Origin: DALYJJ01 sp031969915
GTDB lineage: Bacteria > Acidobacteriota > Terriglobia > Bryobacterales > Bryobacteraceae
NCBI GenBank assembly: GCA_031969915.1
Contig: DALYJJ010000121.1
Coordinates: 1 to 18,132 of the forward strand
Reading direction: 5' to 3'
Length of the DNA stretch: 18,132 nucleotides
The notes under the pieces are model-generated. The model saw only the letters and a program-made list of their open reading frames with translations. It searched no databases and was not told the origin of the DNA. This document shows positions 1 to 7,995 of this stretch, piece after piece. Within the stretch, counting starts at the first letter, position 1, and every line of letters begins with the position of its first letter. Made by a program: the position numbers and the translations under genes.

Positions 1-673
1 CGCGCCCCAGCACGTTCTCATGCCGGGCGAAGCGGCTGGTCCACAGCTCCTCGCTAATCACGACCGCGCGAGAGCCCTTCGGATTCAGGTCTTCGCGCCT
101 GAACGTGCGCCCCATCACCGGAGTCACGGCGAGCAGGTCGAAGAACTCCGGCGTCACGGATACCGAGGTGAGCGTTTCTTCCGTCGCCCCGTCGCGCCCC
201 AGCTCCAGGCTCTGGAAGCGAAACGCAGCCACCTGTTCTACCTGCTCCGGCGGGCACGATTGCCACATCCGCACGGTCTGCGGCGGTACTCCGTTCAATT
301 GTCCGAGACTGGTGATGTCCTGTTTGAGCGCGAAGAGCCGTTCCGATTCCGCGAACGGGAGTGGACCGAAGGTCACCCGGGCGCCCGCGAACATTTCCGT
401 CGTCAGCGCCAGGGCCAACACAAACGCGCCCGTGCACCCGAACAGGAACCACGGCGAACCGGTCAACAGCCGCAGGTCCTTCTTCCAATCCTCATTCGGG
501 AAACGCTGTTTCGCGGCGTCGCGCCCGGCCCCGCGGACATACTGCGCCAGCTTGCGCCGGGCGGCGTCGCGCGGCTCGCCGCGCTCGGCCAGAAAGGCCC
601 ACCAATGCGCCGCGCCGCTCTCCCACTGCCGCCGCCAGCCTTTCCGCCGCGGCGGAGGCACAACGAAACTCAT
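1..673 (-). CDS. MacB-like orphan ABC permease (ADOP type), C-terminus outside window
   Basis: This is the N-terminal 224 codons of a MacB/FtsX-type permease of the acidobacterial duplicated orphan permease kind; the gene runs off the left edge. A cytoplasmic, Arg-rich N-terminal segment (residues 1-70, with W12, W24 and W25) precedes one membrane helix at about residues 74-92 (core FLFGCTGAFVLALALTTEMF). A periplasmic MacB core-like domain follows, with the family signatures GPLPFAESERLFAL (103-116), VTPEFFDLLAVTPVMGRTF (173-191) and VVISEELWTSRF (204-215). Family members usually have about 800 residues and export or mechanotransmission roles with an unlinked ATPase; the substrate is unknown here. 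The ATG at 673 has no clear ribosome binding site, and the frame stays open upstream for about 30 codons, so the start is uncertain. It follows the PhoD-like gene by 94 bases and may be the last gene of that operon. Confidence 0.8.
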   Translation of the reverse strand, partial: MSFVVPPPRRKGWRRQWESGAAHWWAFLAERGEPRDAARRKLAQYVRGAGRDAAKQRFPNEDWKKDLRLLTGSPWFLFGCTGAFVLALALTTEMFAGARVTFGPLPFAESERLFALKQDITSLGQLNGVPPQTVRMWQSCPPEQVEQVAAFRFQSLELGRDGATEETLTSVSVTPEFFDLLAVTPVMGRTFRREDLNPKGSRAVVISEELWTSRFARHENVLGR

Positions 674-767
674 CAGGCGTATGGCCCACAGGTACAAGAC
701 GGGCGTATGGGTCGGCTCCACGTCGGCGTCACCAGTAAAGACACCGTTTCGGCGTCCGAGGTTCCGT

Positions 768-2264
768 CTATCGCTTCGCCGGCGCGAGCGTTTTTTCAAA
801 CAGCGTTGCGCCGGCCACATCCTTGAGCGTGACCTTCATCGCGCCGCTCCGGCCGTCCACGTCCACCAGGCCGTAAAACTGGTAGCCCGCGCTGGGCGCC
901 AGGTTGCCCTGCCCCTTGGGCGGCGCCTTGAAGAACTTCACGTCGATGCCAAATGTGTTATCGGTCGCGTTCGGCCCGAAGGTCCCCGCGTTGGCGGGTC
1001 CGGAGACGAACTCCCAGAAGGGGTCGAAGTCCTGGAACTGCGCTTTCGCGGGGTCGTAGTAGTGGGCCGCCGTGTAGTGCGTGTCGGCGGTGAGCCACAC
1101 CACGTTGCGGACGCGGTTCCGCTTGATGGAGCGCAGCAGCCGCGCGATCTCCAGCTCGCGGCCCAGCGGAGGGCCGTCTCCGTTGGCCGAATTCTCAAAG
1201 CGCGGCCGGCCCTCGCCGTCCTTCCCGTCGCCCACCACCAGGCCGATCGGCATATCGGACGCGATCACCTTCCAGAGCGCCCGCGAGGACCGTAGGCCTT
1301 GCTCCAGCCACTCGATCTGCGGCTTGTCCAGGTACACCGTCTCCGGCGACTCGGCGTTCTGCAGGTTGTGCGTGTTCGGCCCGCGGTAGCTGCGCATGTC
1401 GATCACGAACACGTCGAGCAGCGGTCCGTAGGGGATGTGCCGGTAGATGCGCTGCTCGTCGGAGGGCGAAAAGCGGATCGGCGCGTACTCCAGAAACGCC
1501 CGTGTGGCGTGGGCCACCAGCAGCGAGAGCCGCTTGTCCTGGTAGCGAGGGTTCGCCGCCAGGTCGAGCGAAGGCGACCAGTTGTTCGATACTTCGTGGT
1601 CGTCCCACTGCCAGATCTGCGCCACTTCCCGATTGAATCGCTGCAGGTTCTCGTCGAGGAAGTTGTAGCGGTAGTTGCCGCGGAACTCCTCGAGCGTTTC
1701 GGCGATCTTGCTCTTCTCCGGCGTGGTGACGTTCTTCCACACCGTGCCGTCCGGGAGCTTGATCTCCGGCGGGATCGGGTTGTCGGCGTAGATCGTGTCG
1801 CCGCTGTGCAGCAGGAAATGCGGCTGGTCGCGGCGCATCGTTTCGTAGATCCGCATGCCGCCCCACTCCGGGTTGATGCCGTAGCCTTGGCCTGCGGTGT
1901 CGCCCGTCCAAACGAATCGGATGTTCGAGCGGTCCGCCGGCGCTGTGCGCGCCCGGCCTTCCACCGCGTCGCTCAGCGACCCGTCTTCCAGGCTCTCGAA
2001 GCGAACCGTGTAGCGGGTTTCGCTGCCCGGCGCGAGCCCCATCAGATCGAGCCGCGCCGTGTAGTCGCTGACGCCGAGCGCGAACGGCCCGCGCACCGTG
2101 CGCCCGTTGTACTCCACGATCAGGCGCGAAGGCCGGTCCGCGCGGGCCCACAGCAGGACGCGGTCCGCCAGCGGGTCTCCGGTTTGCACCGCCGTCACCG
2201 TAGGGCGCTGCTGCGCCACCGCCGCGCCGGCGGCGGCGAACAGGAAGCCGCGCCGCCCGATCAT
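768..2264 (-). CDS. PhoD-like alkaline phosphatase (metallophosphoesterase)
   Basis: A 498-residue phosphodiesterase/phosphatase of the PhoD family, expected to release phosphate from esters outside the cytoplasm. The N-terminus MIGRRGFLFAAAGAAVAQQ has twin arginines followed by a hydrophobic stretch ending in A-x-A-Q, consistent with Tat export. A Fn3-like PhoD N-domain (about 20-110) precedes the metallophosphoesterase domain. Metal-site motifs are visible: GDTAGQGYG (121-129), HSGDTIYAD (153-161), WDDHEVSNNW (220-229) and ADTHYTAAHYYDP (393-405). The ATG at 2264 was chosen because the signal peptide begins there and because it overlaps the stop of the upstream isomerase as ATGA; a longer in-frame start 20 codons upstream would only add Gly-rich shadow sequence. 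The coupling ties phosphate release to the sugar-handling genes upstream. Confidence 0.92.
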   Translation of the reverse strand: MIGRRGFLFAAAGAAVAQQRPTVTAVQTGDPLADRVLLWARADRPSRLIVEYNGRTVRGPFALGVSDYTARLDLMGLAPGSETRYTVRFESLEDGSLSDAVEGRARTAPADRSNIRFVWTGDTAGQGYGINPEWGGMRIYETMRRDQPHFLLHSGDTIYADNPIPPEIKLPDGTVWKNVTTPEKSKIAETLEEFRGNYRYNFLDENLQRFNREVAQIWQWDDHEVSNNWSPSLDLAANPRYQDKRLSLLVAHATRAFLEYAPIRFSPSDEQRIYRHIPYGPLLDVFVIDMRSYRGPNTHNLQNAESPETVYLDKPQIEWLEQGLRSSRALWKVIASDMPIGLVVGDGKDGEGRPRFENSANGDGPPLGRELEIARLLRSIKRNRVRNVVWLTADTHYTAAHYYDPAKAQFQDFDPFWEFVSGPANAGTFGPNATDNTFGIDVKFFKAPPKGQGNLAPSAGYQFYGLVDVDGRSGAMKVTLKDVAGATLFEKTLAPAKR

Positions 2265-3082
2265 GACCGGATGCCCGCGGCCCGCATCAGCTTGTCCGTC
2301 TCCGTGTACGCCTCCCGCACCCATTCCACAATCTTCCCCGGCTCCGGCGAATACTCCAGTTCAATGCTCACCACGCCGTCGAAGCCGGTCGCCTTGAGCG
2401 CGGCCAGGTAGGGCGGGAAATCCACCACGCCGCGCCCCGGCGGCAGATCGCCGTGCTTCTGGCCGTCGCAATCGGAGAAGTGCACGTGCGCGATGCGGCC
2501 CTTGGCCTTCGCGATGTCCGCGGCGGGTACCTTCGAAAGATGCAGGTGCGAAATATCGAGGTTCGCCCGCACCGCCGCATGGTTCACGTCGTCCAGGAAC
2601 CGGAGCATCTTTTCGAGATCGTTGATCAGCGAGAGATGGAAGGGCTCGAGTTCGAGCGCGATCTCGAGTCCCAGCCGCTGCGCATACTCGCCCAGTTCGC
2701 GCGTGTGCTCCACGGCCCAATTCCATTGGTCGCGCGGCGCGATCACCTCCTGCTGCCAGAGGTACTCGCCGAGCACCAGCAGCAGGTTCCGGGCCTCCAG
2801 TTCGTAGGCCAGGTCCAGGAAGCCCTTGGCCCGCGCGACGTGAAACCGCCGCACCGGCGCGTTGAAGTCCGCGATGCCCAGCGCGCAGCAGGGCAGCGAC
2901 ATGATCGGAAGACCCACCTCGCGCGCCGTCTCCTTGATCAGCTTCCGCTCCCGGACATCGATGTCCATCGGCTCCGTGAAGATGTCGATGGTGTCGAAGC
3001 CGATCTCCCTGGTCAGCCGTATGCCATCGGCGGTGCCGATCGGCGAACCGAGCCAGGCCGAATTAATGAGTCCAAGTTTCAT
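2261..3082 (-). CDS. Sugar phosphate isomerase/epimerase (xylose isomerase-like TIM barrel)
   Basis: A 273-residue cytoplasmic TIM barrel of the AP-endonuclease-2/xylose isomerase-like superfamily (PF01261 type). By analogy with the family, the divalent metal site would be E146 in LELEP, D176 and H179 in NLDISHLHL, H201 in HVHFSD and E241 in SIELEY; all are present. No signal peptide is seen. Such enzymes isomerise or epimerise keto-sugars or inositol derivatives, and the exact substrate cannot be read from sequence. It starts at the ATG at 3082, inside an ATGA that also holds the stop of the Gfo/Idh gene, and ends in an ATGA shared with the PhoD-like gene. Isomerase plus Gfo/Idh oxidoreductase is a common pairing for oxidation-epimerisation steps on sugars. 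Confidence 0.9.
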   Translation of the reverse strand: MKLGLINSAWLGSPIGTADGIRLTREIGFDTIDIFTEPMDIDVRERKLIKETAREVGLPIMSLPCCALGIADFNAPVRRFHVARAKGFLDLAYELEARNLLLVLGEYLWQQEVIAPRDQWNWAVEHTRELGEYAQRLGLEIALELEPFHLSLINDLEKMLRFLDDVNHAAVRANLDISHLHLSKVPAADIAKAKGRIAHVHFSDCDGQKHGDLPPGRGVVDFPPYLAALKATGFDGVVSIELEYSPEPGKIVEWVREAYTETDKLMRAAGIRS

Positions 3083-4188
3083 GATGCGGATGCTCCTAAG
3101 ATTTCCCGGATCACCACCGGGCGATGCTCCTCGAGCGAGCGGTAGCAGGCGTCCACCAGCGCGACCGTGCGCAGGTTCTCGCGCCCGCTGTGCGAGGGCT
3201 CCCGCCCCGTGGCGATACTGTCGAACAGTTCTCCCATCGTTCCGCGAAACGCGTCCGGAAACCACACTTCGCTCCACGCGGGCGAAATCCAGGCGCCCGG
3301 CTGCCGCCTGGTCGCGAACTGGATGGTGGACGGCACGGCGTTCGGATAGCCGGGCCAGCCGATGGTTCCCTGCGCCACGCCCTCGGTCCCTTCCACCCGC
3401 CACTTGATGTAGAGATCTCCCGCCGCGCCTTCGCGTGCCGGGCCCGCCCACACGTCGTCCCACGCGCTGGCGCGGAAGCCGCCGTCGTACTCGAGAATGT
3501 AGAGCGCGATGCCGTCACGGTGCGGGAACTTCGTGCGCGGGTCGGGGCGCGCGCTCACGTAAACGCACTCCGGATCCCCGAACAGGTAGCGGAACGTATC
3601 CAGGTGATGGATGCTCATCACCGAGAGCGTCAGGCGCCCGTAGGATGCAAGCCACGGCTGCCAGTGCGGGATGGCGCGCATGTCGATGGTGCCCAGCACC
3701 GGCTCGCCCAGCCAGCCGCGCGTGAGCAGCGTCTTCACCGCGCGGATCGACTGGTCGTAGCGCATGTTCTGATTCACCGCCAGCGTGATGCCCGCGCGCT
3801 CGCACGCCGCTACCACCTCCGCCGCTTCGCCGTAGGACAGCGCCAGCGGCTTCTGCGCCAGGATGCCCTTCACACGGCCCAGGCGCGCGGCTTCGTAGAT
3901 GATCTCCGGCTGCGCGTGCGGCGGCACGGCGATGTCGAGCACTTCGATTTCCGGATCTTCCAGGAGTTCCCGCCAGGTGGCGTGCACCTTCGGTACCCCG
4001 CGCGCCCGCGCGGCCTCGGCCGCCTCTTCCCGATTCGCGCTCGCGATCGCGGCCACCGGAAAGCCGGCCCGCTGGTAGGCCACCAGGTGCACGTCGCGCA
4101 TGATGAAGCCCGCGCCGATGGCGCCGATCCTGTAATCGGTTCGCAACGGAGGCCGCGGCATGTGCTCAAGGTCGAGATCGAGGTCCAT
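3079..4188 (-). CDS. Gfo/Idh/MocA family NAD(P)-dependent oxidoreductase
   Basis: A 369-residue (or 360-residue) dehydrogenase of the Gfo/Idh/MocA family. The Rossmann fold opens with YRIGAIGAGFI (19-29). The EKP-type loop is AQKP (111-114) and keeps the catalytic Lys (K113), while the usual Glu is Gln. The substrate-binding part carries NQNMRYDQ (139-146) and the H-x-x-D signature in SIHHLDTFR (192-200). No export signal is seen, so it is probably cytoplasmic. Members oxidise polyols or sugars with NAD(P), and the coupled isomerase downstream supports a sugar pathway. Two starts are possible: ATG 4188 or ATG 4161 (MPRPPLRTDY). Neither has a strong ribosome binding site, and the first adds an acidic DLDLDLE stretch. 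Its 5' end faces the HAD phosphatase gene across a 31-base divergent gap. Confidence 0.92.
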   Translation of the reverse strand: MDLDLDLEHMPRPPLRTDYRIGAIGAGFIMRDVHLVAYQRAGFPVAAIASANREEAAEAARARGVPKVHATWRELLEDPEIEVLDIAVPPHAQPEIIYEAARLGRVKGILAQKPLALSYGEAAEVVAACERAGITLAVNQNMRYDQSIRAVKTLLTRGWLGEPVLGTIDMRAIPHWQPWLASYGRLTLSVMSIHHLDTFRYLFGDPECVYVSARPDPRTKFPHRDGIALYILEYDGGFRASAWDDVWAGPAREGAAGDLYIKWRVEGTEGVAQGTIGWPGYPNAVPSTIQFATRRQPGAWISPAWSEVWFPDAFRGTMGELFDSIATGREPSHSGRENLRTVALVDACYRSLEEHRPVVIREILGASAS

Positions 4189-4219
4189 CGGCTTCGACGT
4201 TTATCATAATGGGCAAGCC
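4189..4219. promoter_or_regulatory. Short divergent intergenic region, possible promoters
   Basis: This 31-base gap separates the starts of the Gfo/Idh gene (minus) and the HAD phosphatase gene (plus). It is AT-rich for this genome and contains TTTATCATAATGGG. Read on the plus strand, CATAAT (4205-4210), and on the minus strand, TATGAT (4208-4203), both resemble a -10 box. No convincing -35 hexamer is seen at the right distance on either side. The plus-strand box would leave almost no leader before ATG 4220. This is an inference from composition only. Confidence 0.3.
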
Positions 4220-5020
4220 ATGCGCACCTTCCTTGCGTTCCTCTTCGCGGGCGCGCTCTACGCCCAGAGCCCGAAGACTCACGAAAACCTCAACGCCACG
4301 CTGTGGTCGCAGACCTCCGCCGAATACCGCGGCGTTACGCAAACCATCTACCGGGGCGCGCGCACGCAACTCGACCGCTCGTTGAAAGACAGGAAGTGGA
4401 GCGCCTTCCCGCAATCCGGCAGGTACCACAAGCTGCCGCCCGCGATCATCGCCGACATCGACGAAACGCTGCTCGACAACTCCGCCTTCCAGGCGCGCAT
4501 GGTGGCGCGCGACATCAACTGGGACGCCGCCGCCTGGACCGAGTGGTGCAAGGAAGCGAAAGCCGAGCCGATCCCCGGCGCGCTCGAGTTCCTGAAATAC
4601 GCCGCCTCGCGCGGCGTCACGGTCTTCTACGTCACCAACCGCAAGCACGGCGAGGAGGAAGACGCGACCAGGCGCAACCTCGCGAAGTTCGGCTTTCCCT
4701 GGCGCGACGACATCGACGTGCTGTTGACCGCCGGCGAGAACAACTGGACCTCGGACAAGCAGCCGCGCCGCGAGTTCGTCGCCAGGAGCTTCCGTGTGCT
4801 GTTGCTCTTCGGCGACGACTTCAACGACTTCATTCCCGCCCACGTTTCGCTCGACCAGCGGGCCGCGCTCGAAAAACAACACGCCGCCCACTGGGGCACG
4901 AAGTGGTTCCTGATTCCCAACCCGACCTACGGCTCCTGGGAGGCCGCCTTGGCCGGCTTCGATCGAAGCCTGTCGCGGGAGCGTGTCGTGGAGCGCAAGT
5001 ACGAATCGCTTCGTAAGTAA
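4220..5020 (+). CDS. Secreted HAD acid phosphatase, e(P4)/class B-C type
   Basis: A 266-residue HAD-superfamily (subfamily IIIB) acid phosphatase. A short signal peptide, MRTFLAFLFAGALYAQ, precedes the mature enzyme. HAD motif I is ADIDETLLDN (78-87), with D79 as predicted nucleophile and D81 as acid/base; motif II is FYVTNRK (136-142) and the acidic motif is FGDDFND (197-203). The late segment NPTYGSWEAAL (234-244) is also characteristic of the e(P4) 5'-nucleotidase family. Unlike e(P4) itself there is no lipobox Cys at the cleavage site, so it is probably soluble in the periplasm or secreted. The start at 4220 was chosen over an in-frame ATG at 4160 because the signal peptide begins there. 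Its last codons and stop overlap the half-site array at 5000-5038. Confidence 0.88.
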   Translation: MRTFLAFLFAGALYAQSPKTHENLNATLWSQTSAEYRGVTQTIYRGARTQLDRSLKDRKWSAFPQSGRYHKLPPAIIADIDETLLDNSAFQARMVARDINWDAAAWTEWCKEAKAEPIPGALEFLKYAASRGVTVFYVTNRKHGEEEDATRRNLAKFGFPWRDDIDVLLTAGENNWTSDKQPRREFVARSFRVLLLFGDDFNDFIPAHVSLDQRAALEKQHAAHWGTKWFLIPNPTYGSWEAALAGFDRSLSRERVVERKYESLRK

Positions 5021-5038
5021 TTACGAATGTCTTCGTAA
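5000..5038. promoter_or_regulatory. Array of four phased TTCGTAA half-sites (probable double operator)
   Basis: Half-sites alternate in orientation with exactly four bases between them: TACGAA (5000-5005), TTCGTAA (5010-5016), TTACGAA (5021-5027) and TTCGTAA (5032-5038). This gives two dyads centred 22 bp apart, plus a third dyad formed by the inner pair. The stem/loop reading gives stems of 6-7 AT-rich pairs and no following T-run, so it does not look like a terminator. It lies 17 bases before the ATG of the glycosidase gene and covers the last codons of the phosphatase gene. A repressor binding as two dimers is inferred. Short-spacer dyads of this style are typical of winged-helix repressors such as BlaI/MecI/CopY, but the regulator is not identified. 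Confidence 0.65.
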
Positions 5039-5055
5039 GTGAGAGGATTGTAGGC

Positions 5056-7092
5056 ATGCAGAGACGAACGTTCCTGCTTTCGACGGTGACCGCGGTGGCT
5101 TCCTCGCGGCTCGCCGCGGCGGCGGCGAAAGAGCTGCCGTTCCGGCAGATCCATCTGGACTTCCACACCAGCGAACACATTCCGGACATCGGAGCCGATT
5201 TCGACGGCGCGGAGTTCGCCGCGACGCTCAAGAAGGCGCGCGTGAATTCGATCAACGTCTTCGCGAAGTGCCATCACGGCTGGTCCTACTACGACGCGAA
5301 GGTCGGGCGGCCGCATCCGCACTTGAAGAAAGACCTGCTCGGCGAGATGGTGAAGCACTGCCGCGCGAACGCGATCGACATCAACTATTACTACTCGCTG
5401 GTGTGGGACGTCGACGTGGCGCGGCGTCACCCGGAGTGGTTGTGGCGAGACCGTGACGGCAAGCCGGTGGGCGACCCTCTGCCCGCCTGGCCGAACCTCT
5501 GCATGAACACGCCGTACCTGGACCTGGTGGTTCGGGAGAACGAGGAGATTCTCTCGAAGTACGAGACCGACGGGGCGTGGTTCGACATTCTGAAGCAGCC
5601 GCCGCAGGGCTGCTATTGCGCGTGGTGCCGCAAGGACCGCGCGGAGCTTGGCCTGGCCGAGACGCCGGCCGGGATCCGGCGGCATAACAAGACGGTGGCG
5701 ATGCGGGTGGAGAAGCGTTTGAACGGAATCGTTCACCAGCGCTTCCCGAACGCCTTGACGTTCTACAACAGCCGGCTGGTGGTGGGTGTGCGCGACGAGC
5801 TTCCCTACTACAGCCACATCGAGATCGAATCGCTGCCCACGGGCGGCTGGGGCTACTCGCATTTCCAGCAGCGGGTGCGCTACATGCGCACGCTGGGCAA
5901 GGACATGGTGGGCATGACGGGGCGCTTCCACAAATCGTGGGGCGACTTCGGAGGGATCAAGAACCAGGCGGCGCTGGACTTCGAGTGCACCAACTTCCTG
6001 GCCAACGGGGCGAAGGCGTGCGTGGGCGACCAGCTTCATCCGCGCGGCCGCCTGGACGCGGTGACCTACAACCGGATCGGCAGGACATACGCGAAGGTGG
6101 AAGCGCTGGAGCCCTGGTGCCGCGGGACCGCGGCGGTGGCGGACATCGGCGTGGTGTCGACGGCGGTGGTGGCGAGCGAGACCACGCAGAAGATCACGCC
6201 GGTCGATCAGGGATTCACGAACATGCTGGTGGAGCTGCATCAGCAGTTCAACGTGCTCGACCTGGACGAGGACCTGGCGCGGTACAAGGTGGTGATCGTG
6301 CCCGACGAGATCCCGCCCTTCCCCGCGCTGGTGGAGAAGCTGGACCGTTACGTGGCGGCGGGCGGCGCGCTGATCGTTTCCCACGAGAGCCTGCTCGACC
6401 CGGCCACGCGGCAGTTCGCGCTGAAGCAGATCGGCGTCCGCTACCAGGGCCCGGCGAAGTTCGAGGGCGAGTACCTTGCACTCAAGCCTGGGGCGTTCCC
6501 GGGCATCGACGAGCAGAACTATTTCCTCTACCAGCGCGGGGTGCCGGTGACCGCCGAGCCGGGCACGGAGGTGCTCGCGACCTACGCCCACCCGTACTTC
6601 GACCGCAGCGCCGAGCGCTTCAGTTCGCACAAACAGACGCCGCCCGGACCGGTGACGGACGAGCCGGTGATCACGCGCCGCGGCCGGGTGACCTACATCG
6701 CGAACCCGTTCTTCCGCTCGTATTCGGAGGACGCTTACGGCGTCAACAAACTCCTGATCGCGCGGCTGATCGGCGCGTACCTCTCCGAGCCGTCGCTCAG
6801 GACGTCGCGGCTTCCCTCGAACGCGCAGGCAACGCTGCTGCGCCAGGGGGCGAGGCGGATCGTTCACCTGCTCTACTATCCGCTGACGCGGCGTGCGCCG
6901 AACATCGACATGATCGAAGAAGCAGGGCTGCTGGAGCGCGTGGGCGTGGCGGTGCGGATGGAGAAAGCGCCCTCGAAGGTGACGCTGGTTCCGCAGGGCA
7001 AGCCGCTCGAGTTCCGCTTCGAAGGCGGCTACGCCCGGGTGGAAGTGCCGCGCGTCGAAGGCCACCAGGCGGTGTGCTTCGAATCAGCGTGA
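5056..7092 (+). CDS. Tat-exported putative glycoside hydrolase (GHL6-like with GH42M-type domain)
   Basis: A 678-residue predicted carbohydrate-active enzyme. MQRRTFLLS followed by an Ala-rich stretch to about residue 25 is a twin-arginine signal. Residues 28-340 look like a TIM-barrel hydrolase of the hypothetical GHL6/alpha-fucosidase-like kind: FHTSEH (36-41), FAKCHHGWSYYD (69-80), TDGAWFDILKQP (171-182, D177 a nucleophile candidate) and HIEIESLPTGGWGYS (254-268, acid candidates E256 and E258). A CYCAWC cluster (186-191) may bind a metal or form disulfides. Residues about 360-570 look like a beta-galactosidase trimerisation (GH42M) glutamine-amidotransferase-like domain, and a beta-rich tail follows. 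The substrate is unknown. AGAGG at 5042-5046 is a good ribosome binding site for ATG 5056. Its last 9 bases overlap the convergent LysR-type gene. The four-half-site array lies just upstream and probably controls it. Confidence 0.75.
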   Translation: MQRRTFLLSTVTAVASSRLAAAAAKELPFRQIHLDFHTSEHIPDIGADFDGAEFAATLKKARVNSINVFAKCHHGWSYYDAKVGRPHPHLKKDLLGEMVKHCRANAIDINYYYSLVWDVDVARRHPEWLWRDRDGKPVGDPLPAWPNLCMNTPYLDLVVRENEEILSKYETDGAWFDILKQPPQGCYCAWCRKDRAELGLAETPAGIRRHNKTVAMRVEKRLNGIVHQRFPNALTFYNSRLVVGVRDELPYYSHIEIESLPTGGWGYSHFQQRVRYMRTLGKDMVGMTGRFHKSWGDFGGIKNQAALDFECTNFLANGAKACVGDQLHPRGRLDAVTYNRIGRTYAKVEALEPWCRGTAAVADIGVVSTAVVASETTQKITPVDQGFTNMLVELHQQFNVLDLDEDLARYKVVIVPDEIPPFPALVEKLDRYVAAGGALIVSHESLLDPATRQFALKQIGVRYQGPAKFEGEYLALKPGAFPGIDEQNYFLYQRGVPVTAEPGTEVLATYAHPYFDRSAERFSSHKQTPPGPVTDEPVITRRGRVTYIANPFFRSYSEDAYGVNKLLIARLIGAYLSEPSLRTSRLPSNAQATLLRQGARRIVHLLYYPLTRRAPNIDMIEEAGLLERVGVAVRMEKAPSKVTLVPQGKPLEFRFEGGYARVEVPRVEGHQAVCFESA

Positions 7093-7995
7093 GCGGAACA
7101 ACTCACCCCGTGCGGCGGCGGAAATCGCCGCCACCGCGGGGTGCTTGAACTTACGCTCGATGGAGATCGCATAGAACCTCTCCACCACGTCGTGCGAGCT
7201 GCCGACGACCTCCACCCGGTACATGCCGCGCACTTCCTTCTCGATCACGCTCGGCACGGGGAAGATGCCCGCGCCGTGCTGGCCGAAGACCTTCAAGAGC
7301 GCGTTGTCTTCGAACTCCGCCACGATCCGCGGCTCAATCTGGCGGGAAGAGAGCCACTGATCGATCGAAGCCCGGTAGGAAGTGCCCTCGGCGGGCAGTA
7401 GAAACGGCGCGCCGTGCAGCGACTCAGGAAAGCCCCGCCGGTAGCGAGCCCCCAGTTTCTCCGCAACCATGAACGAGGTGCCGCAGGTTCCCAGAAGGTG
7501 GTTGAACACGGTGGTCCCCGGTCCTGGGCTGACGGGCGAATCGGCGAGGATCAGGTCGAGCGACCGGGTGCGGAGTTCGCTCAACAGGCGATCCGGCTTG
7601 CCCTCATGACAAACCATGCGCACCGGCTCGGCGAGGGTCAGGGCGGGCGCCAGAATCCGGTGCGCCACCAGCTTCTGCATGGCGTCGGAGATGCCCACGG
7701 CGAGCCGCAGAGCGCCTCCCGGCGGCCGGCCTTTGATCACATCCTGCAACTCACGGCCGGTGGAGAAGATGTCGTCCGCGTAGCGGTAGACGATGCGGCC
7801 GAAATCGGTCAACACGAGATTCCGGCCCGAACGTGCGAACAACTTGGCCCCGAGGCTTTGCTCCAAGGAGTGGATCTGGCCGCTGATGGTCGGCTGGGCC
7901 AGGCGGAGCATGCGGCTGGCCGCGGCCACGCTGCCTTCCCGCGCCACGGTGTGGAAGTAGAGGAGATGATGGTAGTTAAGCCAGTCCAGGGCCAC
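7084..7995 (-). CDS. LysR-type transcriptional regulator, NhaR-like
   Basis: A 303-residue LysR-family regulator. The winged HTH spans residues 5-64, with YHHLLYFHTVAREGSVAAAS, QPTISGQIHSLEQSLGAKLF and the wing RNLVLTDFG. The effector domain follows from about 90. The similarity is specifically to NhaR, the activator of Na+/H+ antiporter genes: the YRYAD helix after the HTH, LDLILADSP, GTCGTSF, EFEDNALLKVFG and KHPAV near the end all have counterparts there. No nhaA antiporter is in the window, so the target is unknown. The start is GTG 7995 with GAGG eight bases upstream. It is divergent from the AAA+ regulator at 8105, and LysR proteins often control their divergent neighbour. Its 3' end overlaps the glycosidase gene by 9 bp. 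Confidence 0.9.
   Translation of the reverse strand: MALDWLNYHHLLYFHTVAREGSVAAASRMLRLAQPTISGQIHSLEQSLGAKLFARSGRNLVLTDFGRIVYRYADDIFSTGRELQDVIKGRPPGGALRLAVGISDAMQKLVAHRILAPALTLAEPVRMVCHEGKPDRLLSELRTRSLDLILADSPVSPGPGTTVFNHLLGTCGTSFMVAEKLGARYRRGFPESLHGAPFLLPAEGTSYRASIDQWLSSRQIEPRIVAEFEDNALLKVFGQHGAGIFPVPSVIEKEVRGMYRVEVVGSSHDVVERFYAISIERKFKHPAVAAISAAARGELFRSR

Noticed and set aside
105..1295. Long plus-strand open frame over the left end
   Set aside because: It is antisense to the permease and PhoD-like genes, is Arg/Pro/Ala-rich and has no family motif; a high-GC shadow.
5021..5038. TTACGAA-TGTC-TTCGTAA as a transcription terminator
   Set aside because: The stem is AT-rich and not followed by a T-run, and it is part of a regular four-half-site array just before a gene start.
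4927..7065. 712-codon minus-strand open frame opposite the glycosidase gene
   Set aside because: The His/Arg/Val-rich composition is that of an antisense shadow; the plus-strand frame has a Tat signal and recognisable domains.
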